64,000 bases of DNA, taken from contig NZ_JAUHMF010000002.1 of NCBI RefSeq assembly GCF_032334255.1, forward strand, positions 372,001-436,000, in the 5' to 3' direction. Position numbers and translations under genes: made by a program. This stretch comes from Thermanaerothrix solaris (GTDB taxonomy: Bacteria; Chloroflexota; Anaerolineae; Anaerolineales; Anaerolineaceae). The notes beneath the pieces are model-generated. The model saw nothing but the letters and a program-made list of their open reading frames with translations, did not search any database and was not told the DNA's origin. Every line of letters starts with the position of its first letter. The stretch's first letter is position 1. Below, piece by piece: positions 34,213-43,656 of the stretch.

Positions 34213-37200
34213 ATGCCAGGGGTTTCTTCGCTGCTACGAGATTTTGAAGACTACGCCCGCGGCCGCTTGAAAGACTTCACCGGCCGCGAATGGCTGGTTG
34301 AAGAGGTGCGCGAGTGGCAGAATCAGCCGGATGCTCCCCGCTTCCTGCTCATCACCGGTGAGCCGGGGATTGGCAAGAGCGCCTTCGCCGCCCATCTCTG
34401 GCTGAATCACCACCTGCCGACCGCTGTGCACTTCTGCATAGCCAACCGCGGCGGGACAGTGGAGCCAATCGTTTTCGTCGAATCCCTGCATGAGCAGTTG
34501 CGCACTACGGTGCCCGGCTTTACCGCGGCCTTTCAAGAAGTTGAGGAACGTCGCTGGCGTCAGAGTCGGCGACCCATCGAGGCACATGGCTACATCGAAA
34601 CAGAAAATATTGAACCCGGCGCCGATGTCACCGCGGTCAAAATTATTGAGCGACTCAGCGATATACCGCCCGAACGCGCCTTCGATGTGGGCCTGCGTCA
34701 ACCGTTGCGACTGCTGGCAGAGCAGGGGAAGTTGCCCCCCTTGACCCTGCTCGTGGATGCGCTGGACGAAGCCTGGCAGGCTTATCAAAACCACCCGAAC
34801 ATCGTGGAACTTCTGGCCGGAGCGGCTGATTTTCCCCCTCAGGTGCGCTTCATCCTGCTGGCACGCGATAAAAGCGAAATCCGTGAAACCCTGCGCCCGG
34901 TTTCGCCCAAAGTATTGCAGGCTGATAGCTCCGAAAACCAGGCCGACGTGATGGCCTACCTCAAGGATGCCTGGGCAAAGCAGCCACGTTTACGACAGGC
35001 CGTTCAGTCCCAGGGGAGAGAGTGGGATGCCCAGACCTTCGCCGAGCGCCTGGGCCGCCATTACGAATGGAATTTCCTGATTCTTTCTACCGTGCTGCCG
35101 CTGATTGCGGAGGGCAAAATACAGGATTTCGAACATCTGCCCGCCGTGTCCAGCCTGGATGAGTTTTATGCCTACCTGTTCACCACCCACATCGGGCGAA
35201 ACTTCTGGGAGAACGGCGGCGCAGACCTGGTCGAGACTTTGCTGGCTCTTCAGGAACCGCTCACGTTGGAAGAGTTGGCCGAACTGCTGGTGTGCGAACC
35301 GCGGCCGCTTCACCAGCGCCTGGAACATCTCAGGCCGTTGCTCGACCCGGGCCTGAGAGAAAGCGGCCACTACTGGCGGTATCACTGGTCGCTGGCCGAA
35401 TTTCTCTCCGATCGCCAGCGTGCCGTGACCTGGTGGTGCGACCTGCAGGCCGCCCATCGGCGCATTGCTGCGCATTTCCTGCAAGCCTGGGGTGGGCTGG
35501 ATTCGGGCCTGCCCGGGCTTTCTGTGCCGGCCAGTGAGCAGAACCCATATGCCCTGCGCTACCTGGGACTGCACCTGGAAAAGGCGGGTGATTTTGATGC
35601 CCTGCAGCGCCTGCTCAACCTGGAACGGGAGGGCCGCAATCTGTGGTTTGTGGTGCAGGAAGGTCGCGGGCAAACGCACGTTTTCCTGCGCGACCTGCGC
35701 GCCCTGGGGCGGTTTGCCGCAGAGGAAAACCGCCATGCCACCGCACACGGCGAGCCCGCCCCGCGCCTGGGGCTGGAAATCCGCTGCGCGCTGATGGAAG
35801 CCAGCGTTCACAGCCTGGCGGCGAACCTCCCGCCGGAGTTGCTGGCGGCGCTGGTGGCACATGGGGTCTGGACGGCGTCGCGCGCGATGACCTATCTCCG
35901 TCAGATGCCGAGTGATTGGCAGCGCGCCCTGGTCCTGAGCGCGCTGGCGGAACGGTTGCCGCCGGACCTGCTGCCCGAAGCCCTGGCGGCGGCGCGGGAA
36001 CTCCAGGATGAGGGTGAACGCGCCCTAGTCCTGAGCGCGCTGGCGGAACGGTTGCCGCCGGACCTGCTGCCCGAAGCCCTGGCGGCGGCGCGGGAACTCC
36101 AGGATGAGGGTGAACGCGCCGAAGTCCTGAGCACCTTGGCGGAACGGTTGCCGGATCTGCTGCCTGAAGCCTTGGCGGCAGCGCGGGAAATCCAGGATGA
36201 GGGTGAACGCGCCGAAGTCCTGAGCACCTTGGCGGAACGGTTGCCGGATCTGCTGCCCGAAGCCTTGGCGGCAGCGCGGGAACTCCGGGATGCGTATCGT
36301 CGTGCCCTAGTCCTGCGCGCCCTGGCGGAACGGTTGCCGGACCTGCTGCCCGAAGTCCTGGGGGCGGCGCGGGAACTCCAGGATGAGGATCGTCGTGCCG
36401 CAGTCCTGAGCGCGCTGGCGGAACGGTTGCCGGACCTGCTGCCCGCAGCCCTGGCGGCGGCGCGGGAAATCCGGGATGAGGGTGAACGCGCCCTAGTCCT
36501 GAGCGCGCTGGCGGAACGGTTGCCGGACTTGCTGCCTGAAGCCCTGGCGGCGGCGCGGGAAATCCGGGATGCGTATGCCCGCGCCGAAGTCCTGCGCGCC
36601 CTGTCGCCACATCTGCCGCCGGATCTGCTGCCCGAAGTCCTGGCGGCGGCGCGGGAACTCCAGGATGAGGATCGTCGTGCCCTAGTCCTGCGCGCGCTGG
36701 CGGAACGGTTGCCGCCGGATCTGCTGCCCGAAGCCCTGGCGGCGGCGCGGGAAATCCGGGATGAGGGTGGACGCGCCGGCGTCCTGCGCGCGCTGGCGGA
36801 ACGGTTGCCGCCGGATCTGCTGCCCGAAGTCCTGGGGGCGGCGCGGGAAATCCGGGATGCGTATCGTCGTGCCCTAGTCCTGCGCGCGCTGGCGGAACGG
36901 TTGCCGCCGGACTTGCTGCGTGAGGCCCTGGCCGCCGCCATGGAAATCCACAATGAACGCTACCGCGCCGAAGCCCTGGTCGGGCTGGCCCCCCACCTGC
37001 CGCCGGACTTGCTGCGGGAGGCCCTGGCCGCCGCCAGGGAAATCAGGGATGAAGATGCCCGTGCCCGTGCCCTGGCCGGGCTGGCCCCCCACCTGCCGCC
37101 GGACCTTCAGGAGCGGGCGCTGCGGGAGGCCCTGGCCGCCGCCAGGGAAATCAGGGATGAAGATGCCCGTGCCCGTGCCCTGGCCGGGCTGGCCCCCCAC

Positions 37201-37767
37201 CTGCCGCCGGACCTTCAGGAGCGGGCGCTGCGGGAGGCCCTGGCCGCCGCCAGGGAAATCAGGGATGAAGATGCCCGTGCCGAAGCCCTGGTCGGGCTGG
37301 TCCCCTACCTGCCGCCGGACGACGCCCTGGCCGCCGCCAGGGAAATCCGCAATGAATACTACCGCGCCGAAGCCCTGGTCGGGCTGGCCCCCCACCTGCC
37401 GCCGGACGACGCCCTGGCCGCCGCCAGGGAAATCAATGAATACTACCGCGCCGAAGCCTTGGTCAGGATGGCCCTCCACCTGCCGCCGGACTTGCTGCGT
37501 GAGGCCCTGGCCGCCGCCAGGGAAATCCGCAATAAATACTACCGCGCTCTTGCCCTAGACGCACTGGCCAAACATCTGGCTGACCAGCCACTTTCCTGGC
37601 TCTACCCCCTCTGGGCTGAAACGCTGCCCATCCTGGCCAGCCGCACCCGCACCGACCTGCTTTCCGATTTGCCTGCTCTGATCCCGCTCATCCACGCCTT
37701 GGGCGGCGAGCAGGCTATCGTTGAAACCTTCCGCGCCATCCAGGATGTGGGCCGCTGGTGGCCGTAA
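34213..37767 (+). CDS. STAND (NACHT-like) NTPase with 17 near-identical C-terminal helical repeats
   Basis: The 1184-residue protein has a short N-terminal segment with a beta motif and a STAND ATPase: Walker A GEPGIGKS (49-56) and Walker B LTLLVDALDEA (177-187), with FILLARDKSEI as a sensor strand. An all-helical middle region (~260-570) follows. Residues 571-1110 are 17 tandem repeats of mostly 31-32 residues (range 28-36), consensus R-A-x-V-L-x-A-L-A-E-R-L-P-P-D-L-L-P-E-A-L-A-A-A-R-E-x, followed by a degenerate 18th repeat and cap. The repeats read as helix-turn-helix units (HEAT/TPR-like solenoid). Bacterial STAND proteins of this type are conflict or defence sensors, where repeats bind the target and the ATPase switches an effector. 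No nuclease or other effector domain is seen in this protein. Confidence 0.85.
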   Translation: MPGVSSLLRDFEDYARGRLKDFTGREWLVEEVREWQNQPDAPRFLLITGEPGIGKSAFAAHLWLNHHLPTAVHFCIANRGGTVEPIVFVESLHEQLRTTVPGFTAAFQEVEERRWRQSRRPIEAHGYIETENIEPGADVTAVKIIERLSDIPPERAFDVGLRQPLRLLAEQGKLPPLTLLVDALDEAWQAYQNHPNIVELLAGAADFPPQVRFILLARDKSEIRETLRPVSPKVLQADSSENQADVMAYLKDAWAKQPRLRQAVQSQGREWDAQTFAERLGRHYEWNFLILSTVLPLIAEGKIQDFEHLPAVSSLDEFYAYLFTTHIGRNFWENGGADLVETLLALQEPLTLEELAELLVCEPRPLHQRLEHLRPLLDPGLRESGHYWRYHWSLAEFLSDRQRAVTWWCDLQAAHRRIAAHFLQAWGGLDSGLPGLSVPASEQNPYALRYLGLHLEKAGDFDALQRLLNLEREGRNLWFVVQEGRGQTHVFLRDLRALGRFAAEENRHATAHGEPAPRLGLEIRCALMEASVHSLAANLPPELLAALVAHGVWTASRAMTYLRQMPSDWQRALVLSALAERLPPDLLPEALAAARELQDEGERALVLSALAERLPPDLLPEALAAARELQDEGERAEVLSTLAERLPDLLPEALAAAREIQDEGERAEVLSTLAERLPDLLPEALAAARELRDAYRRALVLRALAERLPDLLPEVLGAARELQDEDRRAAVLSALAERLPDLLPAALAAAREIRDEGERALVLSALAERLPDLLPEALAAAREIRDAYARAEVLRALSPHLPPDLLPEVLAAARELQDEDRRALVLRALAERLPPDLLPEALAAAREIRDEGGRAGVLRALAERLPPDLLPEVLGAAREIRDAYRRALVLRALAERLPPDLLREALAAAMEIHNERYRAEALVGLAPHLPPDLLREALAAAREIRDEDARARALAGLAPHLPPDLQERALREALAAAREIRDEDARARALAGLAPHLPPDLQERALREALAAAREIRDEDARAEALVGLVPYLPPDDALAAAREIRNEYYRAEALVGLAPHLPPDDALAAAREINEYYRAEALVRMALHLPPDLLREALAAAREIRNKYYRALALDALAKHLADQPLSWLYPLWAETLPILASRTRTDLLSDLPALIPLIHALGGEQAIVETFRAIQDVGRWWP
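35923..37542 (+). repeat. 17-unit coding tandem repeat (mostly 93-96 bp units)
   Basis: Seventeen in-frame repeats encode the solenoid of the STAND protein. Units 1 and 2 are nearly identical at DNA level, as are 3 and 4. Units 13 and 14 (108 bp each, from about 37060 and 37168) are identical over their whole length, indicating recent duplication. Units 15 and 16 are shortened. Such arrays expand and contract by recombination. Confidence 0.9.
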
Positions 37768-37935
37768 GACAATGGCTTGCCATTGCGCACCTGCCTGAGA
37801 TGATGGGCCTGGTCGGAGCAACATACGTCTGGCTGCGCCGACCAGCAGTCCGTTGCCATGGATTGGGTATCCATCATTTACCAGAATAAACATGATACTC
37901 AAACGCTGGAAATAAACACCCCTGTTGTGGCTGTT

Positions 37936-38560
37936 CTTCGGACATAAGGTGGGCCGGGAGGATTGAAACAGCCTTGCAACCGAAAAACTCAGTTGGTTAA
38001 AACCAAGCGGCGAGGAGACTCCTATGCACAAGTAAAGCTCTCTTCTCGGTTTCATGCAACACATCTTTGGCAATCGTTGAATCGTCCGAAACGCGGTTGG
38101 AATCGGAGCAGCCAGGTTGGTGGCGCGCTCGCTGTGTTTGAGCGAGATTGCCGCTCACCTGTGCGGCAGCAACGAGGCCAATGACAAACCCATCCAGCGT
38201 TTCCTCCAACAACCGCCCCAGCACCGTGCGCGGGTCTGCCTGTTGGCTTTATGCCATCGCCCTCGTGATCGGGGAAAACCTGCGAGATCACTTGGATGGC
38301 GAGACGCTCCATGAACCGAACAATACCCTACCCGCAATTCACCTACCGGGTGTCCGTTCTGTTCATGACCGACAGGAAAGGGCGGCGCTATTCGGGTTTG
38401 CTCACCTTGATCAGACAGGAAGGGTGGCTTCCAGACCGCGAGTGGCAGGGGATGATCAAGGATGCTTTAGCCTCATTTACTGCTATTGTGCTCTCGACTG
38501 TCCTGGCTCATGTCTGAATTACCGCATCTGGCCGCGGGCTACGTCCGATAAATAAGAAAC
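37936..38560 (+). mobile_element. Relic B of an insertion sequence with decayed transposase-like ORF
   Basis: The left-end block is CTTCGGACAT (37936-37945). Frameshifted coding remnants follow: 38117-38230 reads SLCLSEIAAHLCGSNEANDK (then PIQRFLQ), like the N-terminal region of IS4-type transposases, and 38326-38517 ends KDALASFTAIVLSTVLAHV. The right end carries an imperfect inverted copy of the left (CTTATTTATCGGACGTAG on the other strand). The reading frame is broken, so the element is dead. The 37768-37935 stretch holds only a short CAATGGC-TT-GCCATTG dyad after the STAND gene. Confidence 0.55.
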
Positions 38561-38600
38561 TATTTGCATCTCATTCCGCCTTGTTCTACAATTAGGACAA

Positions 38601-40865
38601 ATGCAATCTTTTGAGGTTCGGGCGTTGAGGCTTGCCTCTCCCCAACCCTGGCTCGGACTCCGCGATTGGCTCGGCGGTGTTGGCCTTGGGTTAGGCCTGC
38701 ATTTCGCTTGGGTGTTGTGGGGGCGAGATAGTACCTGGGAGCGGCTTTGGCTGGGGTATTTGACCCTCGCGATTCCCCTCGGGATGGTACTCTGGCTGAC
38801 CTGGCAAGCCGCCGGCAAAGGATGCGGCGCCTGGCGCTGGTTGGCGTTGGGCTTCACCGTGCGCGCGGGTGGGGATGGGTTACGATGGCTCATGACCATC
38901 CTACCCGCCGAGTCGGCCTCTTTTCCTGCCATACTCGGCCTGATTTACGGACTGGCAGCGCTGTTAACCGCATGGGGCTTGGGGCAATACGGACACCCTC
39001 TTCGCACTCCCGCCTCACGCATGCGGCTGATGATGGATACCATCCTTACGTCAACGGCTTCGCTTACCCTGCTCGGGTTGCTGGTGTTCCGCCCGGTTTT
39101 GAATGGCACTATGGCTCGAGAGGGGTTGCTCATATGGTTAGGGCTGCAGACGGCCTGGTTACCGGTTTTAGTAACACTCAACCGCTTTCTGCTGGCGGAT
39201 ATCAAATCTTTTCCCGCCGCGTTAGGGTTATGGGGATTGGGTTGGCTGATCCTTGCCCTTGGTGATCAGGCCTATTGGGGGCTTTGGTTGCGCGACGCTT
39301 ATGTCGTCGGTACCCCTCTTGACACCGGAAGCATCCTGGGGATGATGGTGTTAGGCACAGGGGCATTATTGGCTGTTCCTGCGGCTGCCACGTCACCGGG
39401 CTCAACCCGCTGGCAGCGCGGCTGGCGTTATGCGGGTCTTCGCCTTCAAAACCTGTTTCCTCTGCTTCTCACCCTAATTCTGGGATGGACGGTGCTGATT
39501 CGGTATCAATTGCAAGGGCGGGTGGATTTACTCGGTTTATGGGTAACGCTATGGCTTACCTTGGGATTGATCGCTCGCCAGGGCTTGATCATCGGTGAGA
39601 CGGAATTTCGCCAGTATGCCGGCTTGGTTTATAGCATTGCTGAACCAGCGTTTATCTGTGACCGCCGTGGGGTATTGCGTCTGGTTAACCCTGCTTTCTG
39701 CCGCGCGGTTGGGGTGGACCAAGACCAACCTGTGTTGGGAACGCCCTTGCTTGAATGGTTTGCCCCTTCCGATCGTCTGGCGGATTGGGTCCACCTGACC
39801 CTTGAAGGCGAAAGTGAGGGTGACATTGCCTGGTCCGGGGAGACCGAATTGCTCACTCGGGATGGACGGCGTATCCCGGTTTTTCTTTCCTTGCGCCGCA
39901 TTGTTCCGGTTGAACGTGAGCGCCTGGCACTGGCCGGCACGGCGCATGATCTGAGCCAGCAAAAAGCGCAACAAGCAGCCCTTCAGGCGGCGTTAGAACA
40001 AATTGAGGCCGATCGAGCTCAGTTAGAGCGCCTCAACGCCGATCTGGAACGACTGGTGGCAGAAAAGACAGCCGACCTCAGCGCTGCTTATGCGCGCTTG
40101 GAAGCCCAAAACCGCGCCTTGCGCGAGTTGGATCGCCTCAAATCAGATTTTGTCTCATTGGTTTCCCACGAATTGCGGGCGCCCTTGACCAATATCAAAG
40201 GGGGGCTGGAATTAGTGCTCAGCAAAGCGGCGCGCCTTCCGGCTACTACTCGGGAACATTTGGTTTTGGTACAAGCCGAAATCGAGCGCTTAAGTCGTTT
40301 TGTTGAAACTATTTTGGATCTCTCTGCGCTTGAGGCCGGACGCCTTCCACTTTACCCGGCTCCGCTTGAGGTAGCGGGCGTTATGCAACGTCTGCAACGA
40401 CAATGGGCCCATCATCCCCAAATGGCACGCCTGGTTTGGGATATTCCTTCTACACTCCCCCCAGTGCTCGCCGATGAACAAGCGTTGAGCAGCATCCTTT
40501 TCCACTTGATTGATAATGCCTTGAAGTACGCGCCTCAGGGGGAGGTGCGCGTTACTGCTCAGGTCCAGGCTAATCATCTGTTATTGCAAGTTCTGGACGA
40601 GGGTCCCGGTTTACCCGAAGAGGCGCTTCCACTGCTCTTTCAACCTTTTTATCGCGTTGCCGCCAGCGATGCCCAGGAAACTTACGGGCATGGTCTGGGG
40701 CTTTACATCGTGCGCCGCCTGGCCGAGGCCATGGGAGGTCAGGTGTGGGCGGAAAATCGCCCTCAAGGTGGTGCTTGTTTCAGTTGCAGGCTACCCTTGA
40801 CCGATATAGAATCTCTCGGGGCCGAACCCGGGGTGCTTGCGGCGGAGGGTGACCATGAAGCCTAA
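38601..40865 (+). CDS. Membrane sensor histidine kinase with PAS domain
   Basis: The 754-residue protein has an N-terminal region of about 8-9 membrane spans (~20-330), a PAS domain (~340-455), a long coiled coil (455-512), a HisKA domain with His523 in VSHELRAPLT, and a HATPase with N-box NALKYAPQG, G1 DEGPGLP and G2 GHGLGLYIVRR. Autophosphorylation at His523 would feed the response regulator that starts 11 bp before its stop. The spans resemble those of MASE-like sensor regions; the signal is unknown. Confidence 0.9.
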   Translation: MQSFEVRALRLASPQPWLGLRDWLGGVGLGLGLHFAWVLWGRDSTWERLWLGYLTLAIPLGMVLWLTWQAAGKGCGAWRWLALGFTVRAGGDGLRWLMTILPAESASFPAILGLIYGLAALLTAWGLGQYGHPLRTPASRMRLMMDTILTSTASLTLLGLLVFRPVLNGTMAREGLLIWLGLQTAWLPVLVTLNRFLLADIKSFPAALGLWGLGWLILALGDQAYWGLWLRDAYVVGTPLDTGSILGMMVLGTGALLAVPAAATSPGSTRWQRGWRYAGLRLQNLFPLLLTLILGWTVLIRYQLQGRVDLLGLWVTLWLTLGLIARQGLIIGETEFRQYAGLVYSIAEPAFICDRRGVLRLVNPAFCRAVGVDQDQPVLGTPLLEWFAPSDRLADWVHLTLEGESEGDIAWSGETELLTRDGRRIPVFLSLRRIVPVERERLALAGTAHDLSQQKAQQAALQAALEQIEADRAQLERLNADLERLVAEKTADLSAAYARLEAQNRALRELDRLKSDFVSLVSHELRAPLTNIKGGLELVLSKAARLPATTREHLVLVQAEIERLSRFVETILDLSALEAGRLPLYPAPLEVAGVMQRLQRQWAHHPQMARLVWDIPSTLPPVLADEQALSSILFHLIDNALKYAPQGEVRVTAQVQANHLLLQVLDEGPGLPEEALPLLFQPFYRVAASDAQETYGHGLGLYIVRRLAEAMGGQVWAENRPQGGACFSCRLPLTDIESLGAEPGVLAAEGDHEA

Positions 40866-41550
40866 ATTGCTGGTCGTGGATGACGATTCCACGCTATTGC
40901 GCTTCCTACGCGATTACCTGCAAGATGAGGGATATGTTGTCCTCACCGCAACTGGGGGTGCGGAGGCGTTGCGTCTGGCTTATCGTGAGCATCCTCATTT
41001 GGTGCTCTTGGATGTGATGATGCCCGGCATGGATGGATGGCAGGTGACAACGCGCCTGCGCGAAATGTCAGACGTGCCTATCATCTTACTCACGGCCAAA
41101 AATACCGAAGCCGATAAACTGCGCGGTTTTCGTCTGGGCGTGGATGACTACATTACCAAGCCGTTTAGTTTTGCCGAACTCAAGGCGCGCATCCAAGCCG
41201 TGCTTAACCGTGCCCGACGCGCTCAGGACGATAAGACCCATTCTCTGCACCTGGGTGATTTGGAGATTGATTTTGATCGTCGCGAGGTGCGGCGTCAGCG
41301 GCAGGTTATTCCCCTCACTCCCACCGAATTTCGCCTCTTAGAGGTTTTGGCGCAGGCCCAAGGGCGTGTCGTCGCCGAAGAAGATTTGTTACGGATCGTT
41401 TGGGGTAGCCACCGGACCGAAGATACGGCATTGATCCGACGTTATATCTGGTTGTTGCGCAAGAAGATCGAACCCAACCCGGAAAACCCCCGTTACATCC
41501 TTACTGTGCGTGGTTATGGTTATCGTCTGAACGAGGGAGAAACACCCTGA
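40855..41550 (+). CDS. OmpR/PhoB-family response regulator
   Basis: The 231-residue regulator has a receiver domain (1-120; acidic pocket DDD near 9-11, phospho-acceptor Asp53 in LLDVMMPGMDG, Thr in ILLTAK, Lys in YITKPF) and a winged-helix DNA-binding domain (~130-228; PLTPTEFRLLEVLAQ and TVRGYGYRL). ATG 40855 lies inside the histidine kinase gene, with GGAGGG as binding site. It is the cognate partner of the kinase. Confidence 0.93.
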   Translation: MKPKLLVVDDDSTLLRFLRDYLQDEGYVVLTATGGAEALRLAYREHPHLVLLDVMMPGMDGWQVTTRLREMSDVPIILLTAKNTEADKLRGFRLGVDDYITKPFSFAELKARIQAVLNRARRAQDDKTHSLHLGDLEIDFDRREVRRQRQVIPLTPTEFRLLEVLAQAQGRVVAEEDLLRIVWGSHRTEDTALIRRYIWLLRKKIEPNPENPRYILTVRGYGYRLNEGETP

Positions 41551-42015
41551 GTGGTTATGCTGACCTATTACTGTCCCCACTGCTGGCATACACTGGAGGG
41601 CAAGGCCACGCTTTGCCCGCATTGCGGTTACGACTTGTCTGAGTTTGAGAATTTGTCCTATCCTCAGAAACTGATCCATGCCCTGCACCACCCCATTCCC
41701 GAGCGGCGGGTCATTGCCGCCCAGGTGCTGGGGGAGTTGGGCGCAGCGGAGGCTTTACCGGCCTTTGAGGCTCTGCTGGATGAATTACAAGATGAGCAGT
41801 ATGACTACTACCTGCTGCGGGCGGTGTTAGAAGCGGTTGCACGTATTCCTGATCCGCGCCGGGTGGCTCTGCTCCGCCGGGCCACCCACCATCCCGCCGA
41901 CCTGATTGCCCGCTTAGCGCATGACTTGCTGGCACAGGTGGAAGGCTTAGAAGGGTTCGATGCGCCGCACCAGCCGCTCGGGGGTGTAGCCGGTGAAGAA
42001 GACCAAAACGCGTAA
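41551..42015 (+). CDS. Zinc-ribbon protein with HEAT-like helices
   Basis: The protein of about 152-154 residues has an N-terminal zinc ribbon (YYCPHCWHTL ... LCPHCGYDLS, four Cys) followed by alpha-helical HEAT-like repeats (RRVIAAQVLGELGAAEALPAFEALLDEL, then LLRAVLEAVARIPDPRRVALL). The start is GTG 41551 or ATG 41557. It follows the response regulator directly, so it belongs to the kinase operon. The 3' end overlaps the convergent gene by 69 bp. The role is unknown; zinc ribbon plus HEAT suggests protein binding. Confidence 0.75.
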   Translation: MVMLTYYCPHCWHTLEGKATLCPHCGYDLSEFENLSYPQKLIHALHHPIPERRVIAAQVLGELGAAEALPAFEALLDELQDEQYDYYLLRAVLEAVARIPDPRRVALLRRATHHPADLIARLAHDLLAQVEGLEGFDAPHQPLGGVAGEEDQNA

Positions 42016-42702
42016 CCAGGCCACGCGTTCCTCTTCGGTCAGGGCTTCCTCGCGGTAAGCCCAGTTCTGCTTGCGGATGTATTCCCGCATGTGGGCTGAG
42101 AGGCTTTCTAACCGCTGCACGGTTTCCGCGCGTAAAAAGCGGGCCGCTGCGGGGTAACGTTCGGCATGCTGCGCCAATGCCTGGCGCAGGTGCGGCAGGC
42201 ACAGCCCATCCGCCTGGCGGTAGAGCGCCTGCGCATGCTCGCCATGCACGGTTAGATCTTCCATGAGGGTAACCAGGGCATTGGCTTGCACCTCTTCCAC
42301 CGCGCGGCACAATGGGCAGGCCGGGCGCACTGGTTGAGGGGTGGAAGGCCTGGAACGTCGCCAGAAGCGCGCCAGCCAGTCCCCTATACCTTTCCGGGGT
42401 GATTGCAGGGTGCCCCCTTTTTGCAGATCGCGCAGGGCCTGGCGCGCCAGTGATTCGTAGATCAAGTTAACGCCGAGCAGTACACCGCTGCTCTCCATCT
42501 CGGTGGCGACCAACAGGCGGGTGTGTTCAGGGCAGAAGCCGTAAGCCTCCTGCAGTGGTCGGCGCGATTCGGGGTCGTTGACGTTTTCCCATAGGAAGCC
42601 GTCCACAGAACGGCGCGCAGCCTCGTCTCCCAGACGGCAGATGGGACAACCGGGTTTTTGTAGCGCTTCTTCCAGGTGAACCAGGGTCAGGGCGAACGCC
42701 AT
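41947..42702 (-). CDS. Cys-rich protein, DUF6062-like
   Basis: The 251-residue protein has CPIC (PGCPICRLGDEAARRSVDGFLWENVNDPESRR) near the N terminus, GFCPEHT, and a second CPLCRAVEE plus GLCLPHLRQAL pair: two repeated CxxC...CxxH units that probably bind metal. It matches the general pattern of DUF6062-type proteins; my recognition is moderate. The start ATG 42702 has GTGAGG upstream. It is the last of three genes that follow the structured leader at 43.7 kb. The function is unknown. Confidence 0.65.
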   Translation of the reverse strand: MAFALTLVHLEEALQKPGCPICRLGDEAARRSVDGFLWENVNDPESRRPLQEAYGFCPEHTRLLVATEMESSGVLLGVNLIYESLARQALRDLQKGGTLQSPRKGIGDWLARFWRRSRPSTPQPVRPACPLCRAVEEVQANALVTLMEDLTVHGEHAQALYRQADGLCLPHLRQALAQHAERYPAAARFLRAETVQRLESLSAHMREYIRKQNWAYREEALTEEERVAWLRVLVFFTGYTPERLVRRIEPF

Positions 42703-42709
42703 TGCAGCC

Positions 42710-43156
42710 TCACTTTCTGCTGTTTTCCATCTGTGTGCGCAGTGCGTCAACGTCTCGGCGCAAGGCTTCGTTCTCGGCCTTCAGTTTCTCTACGTACTCG
42801 CTCAGGATGGCGTTCTGGGTGCGGATGGCGCCGCTGGTGAGATGCCAATGCTTGTTTTCGGTTTCTACTTCAAAGAGGCGAAAACGCGCGTTAGCGAGTT
42901 TGCCCTCCACCAGGGTCAGGCGTTCCAGCAACTGACGCACTGCCTCTGGTTCGCTGAGTTGCCCTGCCTCAACCTGGCGTAGTAGATCTTGCCCCTGGGC
43001 AAAGCCTAGACCGGCACCGAGCAGAAGACGATATCCTTCGGCGGGCTGCCAGCCTTCAGCGCGCAACGTGGCTTCAATCTCAGCCGCCGTCTCGGCATCT
43101 ATCTCGATCGTCAGTTGCACCTTGCCATCCGCGGTTAACATCATTCCCTCAAGCAT
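42710..43156 (-). CDS. Coiled-coil protein, unknown function
   Basis: The 148-residue protein has an N-terminal beta/alpha part (MLTADGKVQLTIEIDAETAAEIEATLRAEGW) and a C-terminal coiled coil (~100-148; NAILSEYVEKLKAENEALRRD). The start is ATG 43156 with GGGAGGCGCC; it overlaps the upstream gene stop by 8 bp, so translation is coupled. I do not recognise the family. Confidence 0.6.
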   Translation of the reverse strand: MLEGMMLTADGKVQLTIEIDAETAAEIEATLRAEGWQPAEGYRLLLGAGLGFAQGQDLLRQVEAGQLSEPEAVRQLLERLTLVEGKLANARFRLFEVETENKHWHLTSGAIRTQNAILSEYVEKLKAENEALRRDVDALRTQMENSRK

Positions 43157-43637
43157 GGGCGCCTCCCTCTGAGTCTCTTGTCGCACGTCCATCATCGCCG
43201 GAGATGGTTGGCGCCGGGCTGTCTGCGCCAAAGAGGCGGCTCAGTTGCAGGGCCAGAGTCGCCAGGTGCTCAAAGGCCGCACCAAAGGTTTCAACCAGGT
43301 GTGGATCAACCTCGCCATAGCCCTTAAGCCGTTGGGGATGGGTATCTACTAATTCCGTCCAACACTGGCTGAAGCGCGCGGCTAACAAGCGATTGACGCT
43401 CTCCTCGTGGGGGGATAACCCCAGACGTGCGCTCAGGGTGGCGATTTCAGCACGAGCGGTGCGGAGCATCTGGCGCACCTCGGCCTCGCGCTCGGGCGTC
43501 AGGTACAGGTGATACCGATAAAGCGCACCCGTTTCGGTGCGGTGTGCCAGCCAGTGCTCGGCCTGAGCCAGGGTTTCTTCAAACGATTGCAGGCTAGCGT
43601 GAATGAAATTGCGCTGGGCAAAATGGATCCGATTCAT
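43149..43637 (-). CDS. Conserved hypothetical helical protein
   Basis: The 162-residue, mostly alpha-helical soluble protein (MNRIHFAQRNFIHASLQSFEE; VRQMLRTARAEIATLSARLGL) is not recognised. The start ATG 43637 has AGAGGTG 6 bp upstream and lies just after a terminator-like hairpin in its leader. It is the first gene of a three-gene operon with the coiled-coil protein and the CPIC protein. Leader regulation therefore controls all three. Confidence 0.65.
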   Translation of the reverse strand: MNRIHFAQRNFIHASLQSFEETLAQAEHWLAHRTETGALYRYHLYLTPEREAEVRQMLRTARAEIATLSARLGLSPHEESVNRLLAARFSQCWTELVDTHPQRLKGYGEVDPHLVETFGAAFEHLATLALQLSRLFGADSPAPTISGDDGRATRDSEGGAHA

Positions 43638-43656
43638 ATGTACACCTCTTATAACA

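Noticed and set aside
35615..37558. Very long opposite-strand and shifted-frame ORFs across the repeat region (for example 35901-36953 minus)
   Set aside because: They are mirror frames of the GC-rich repeated coding sequence, with low-complexity protein (Arg/Ser or Gly/Pro runs) and no initiation sites.
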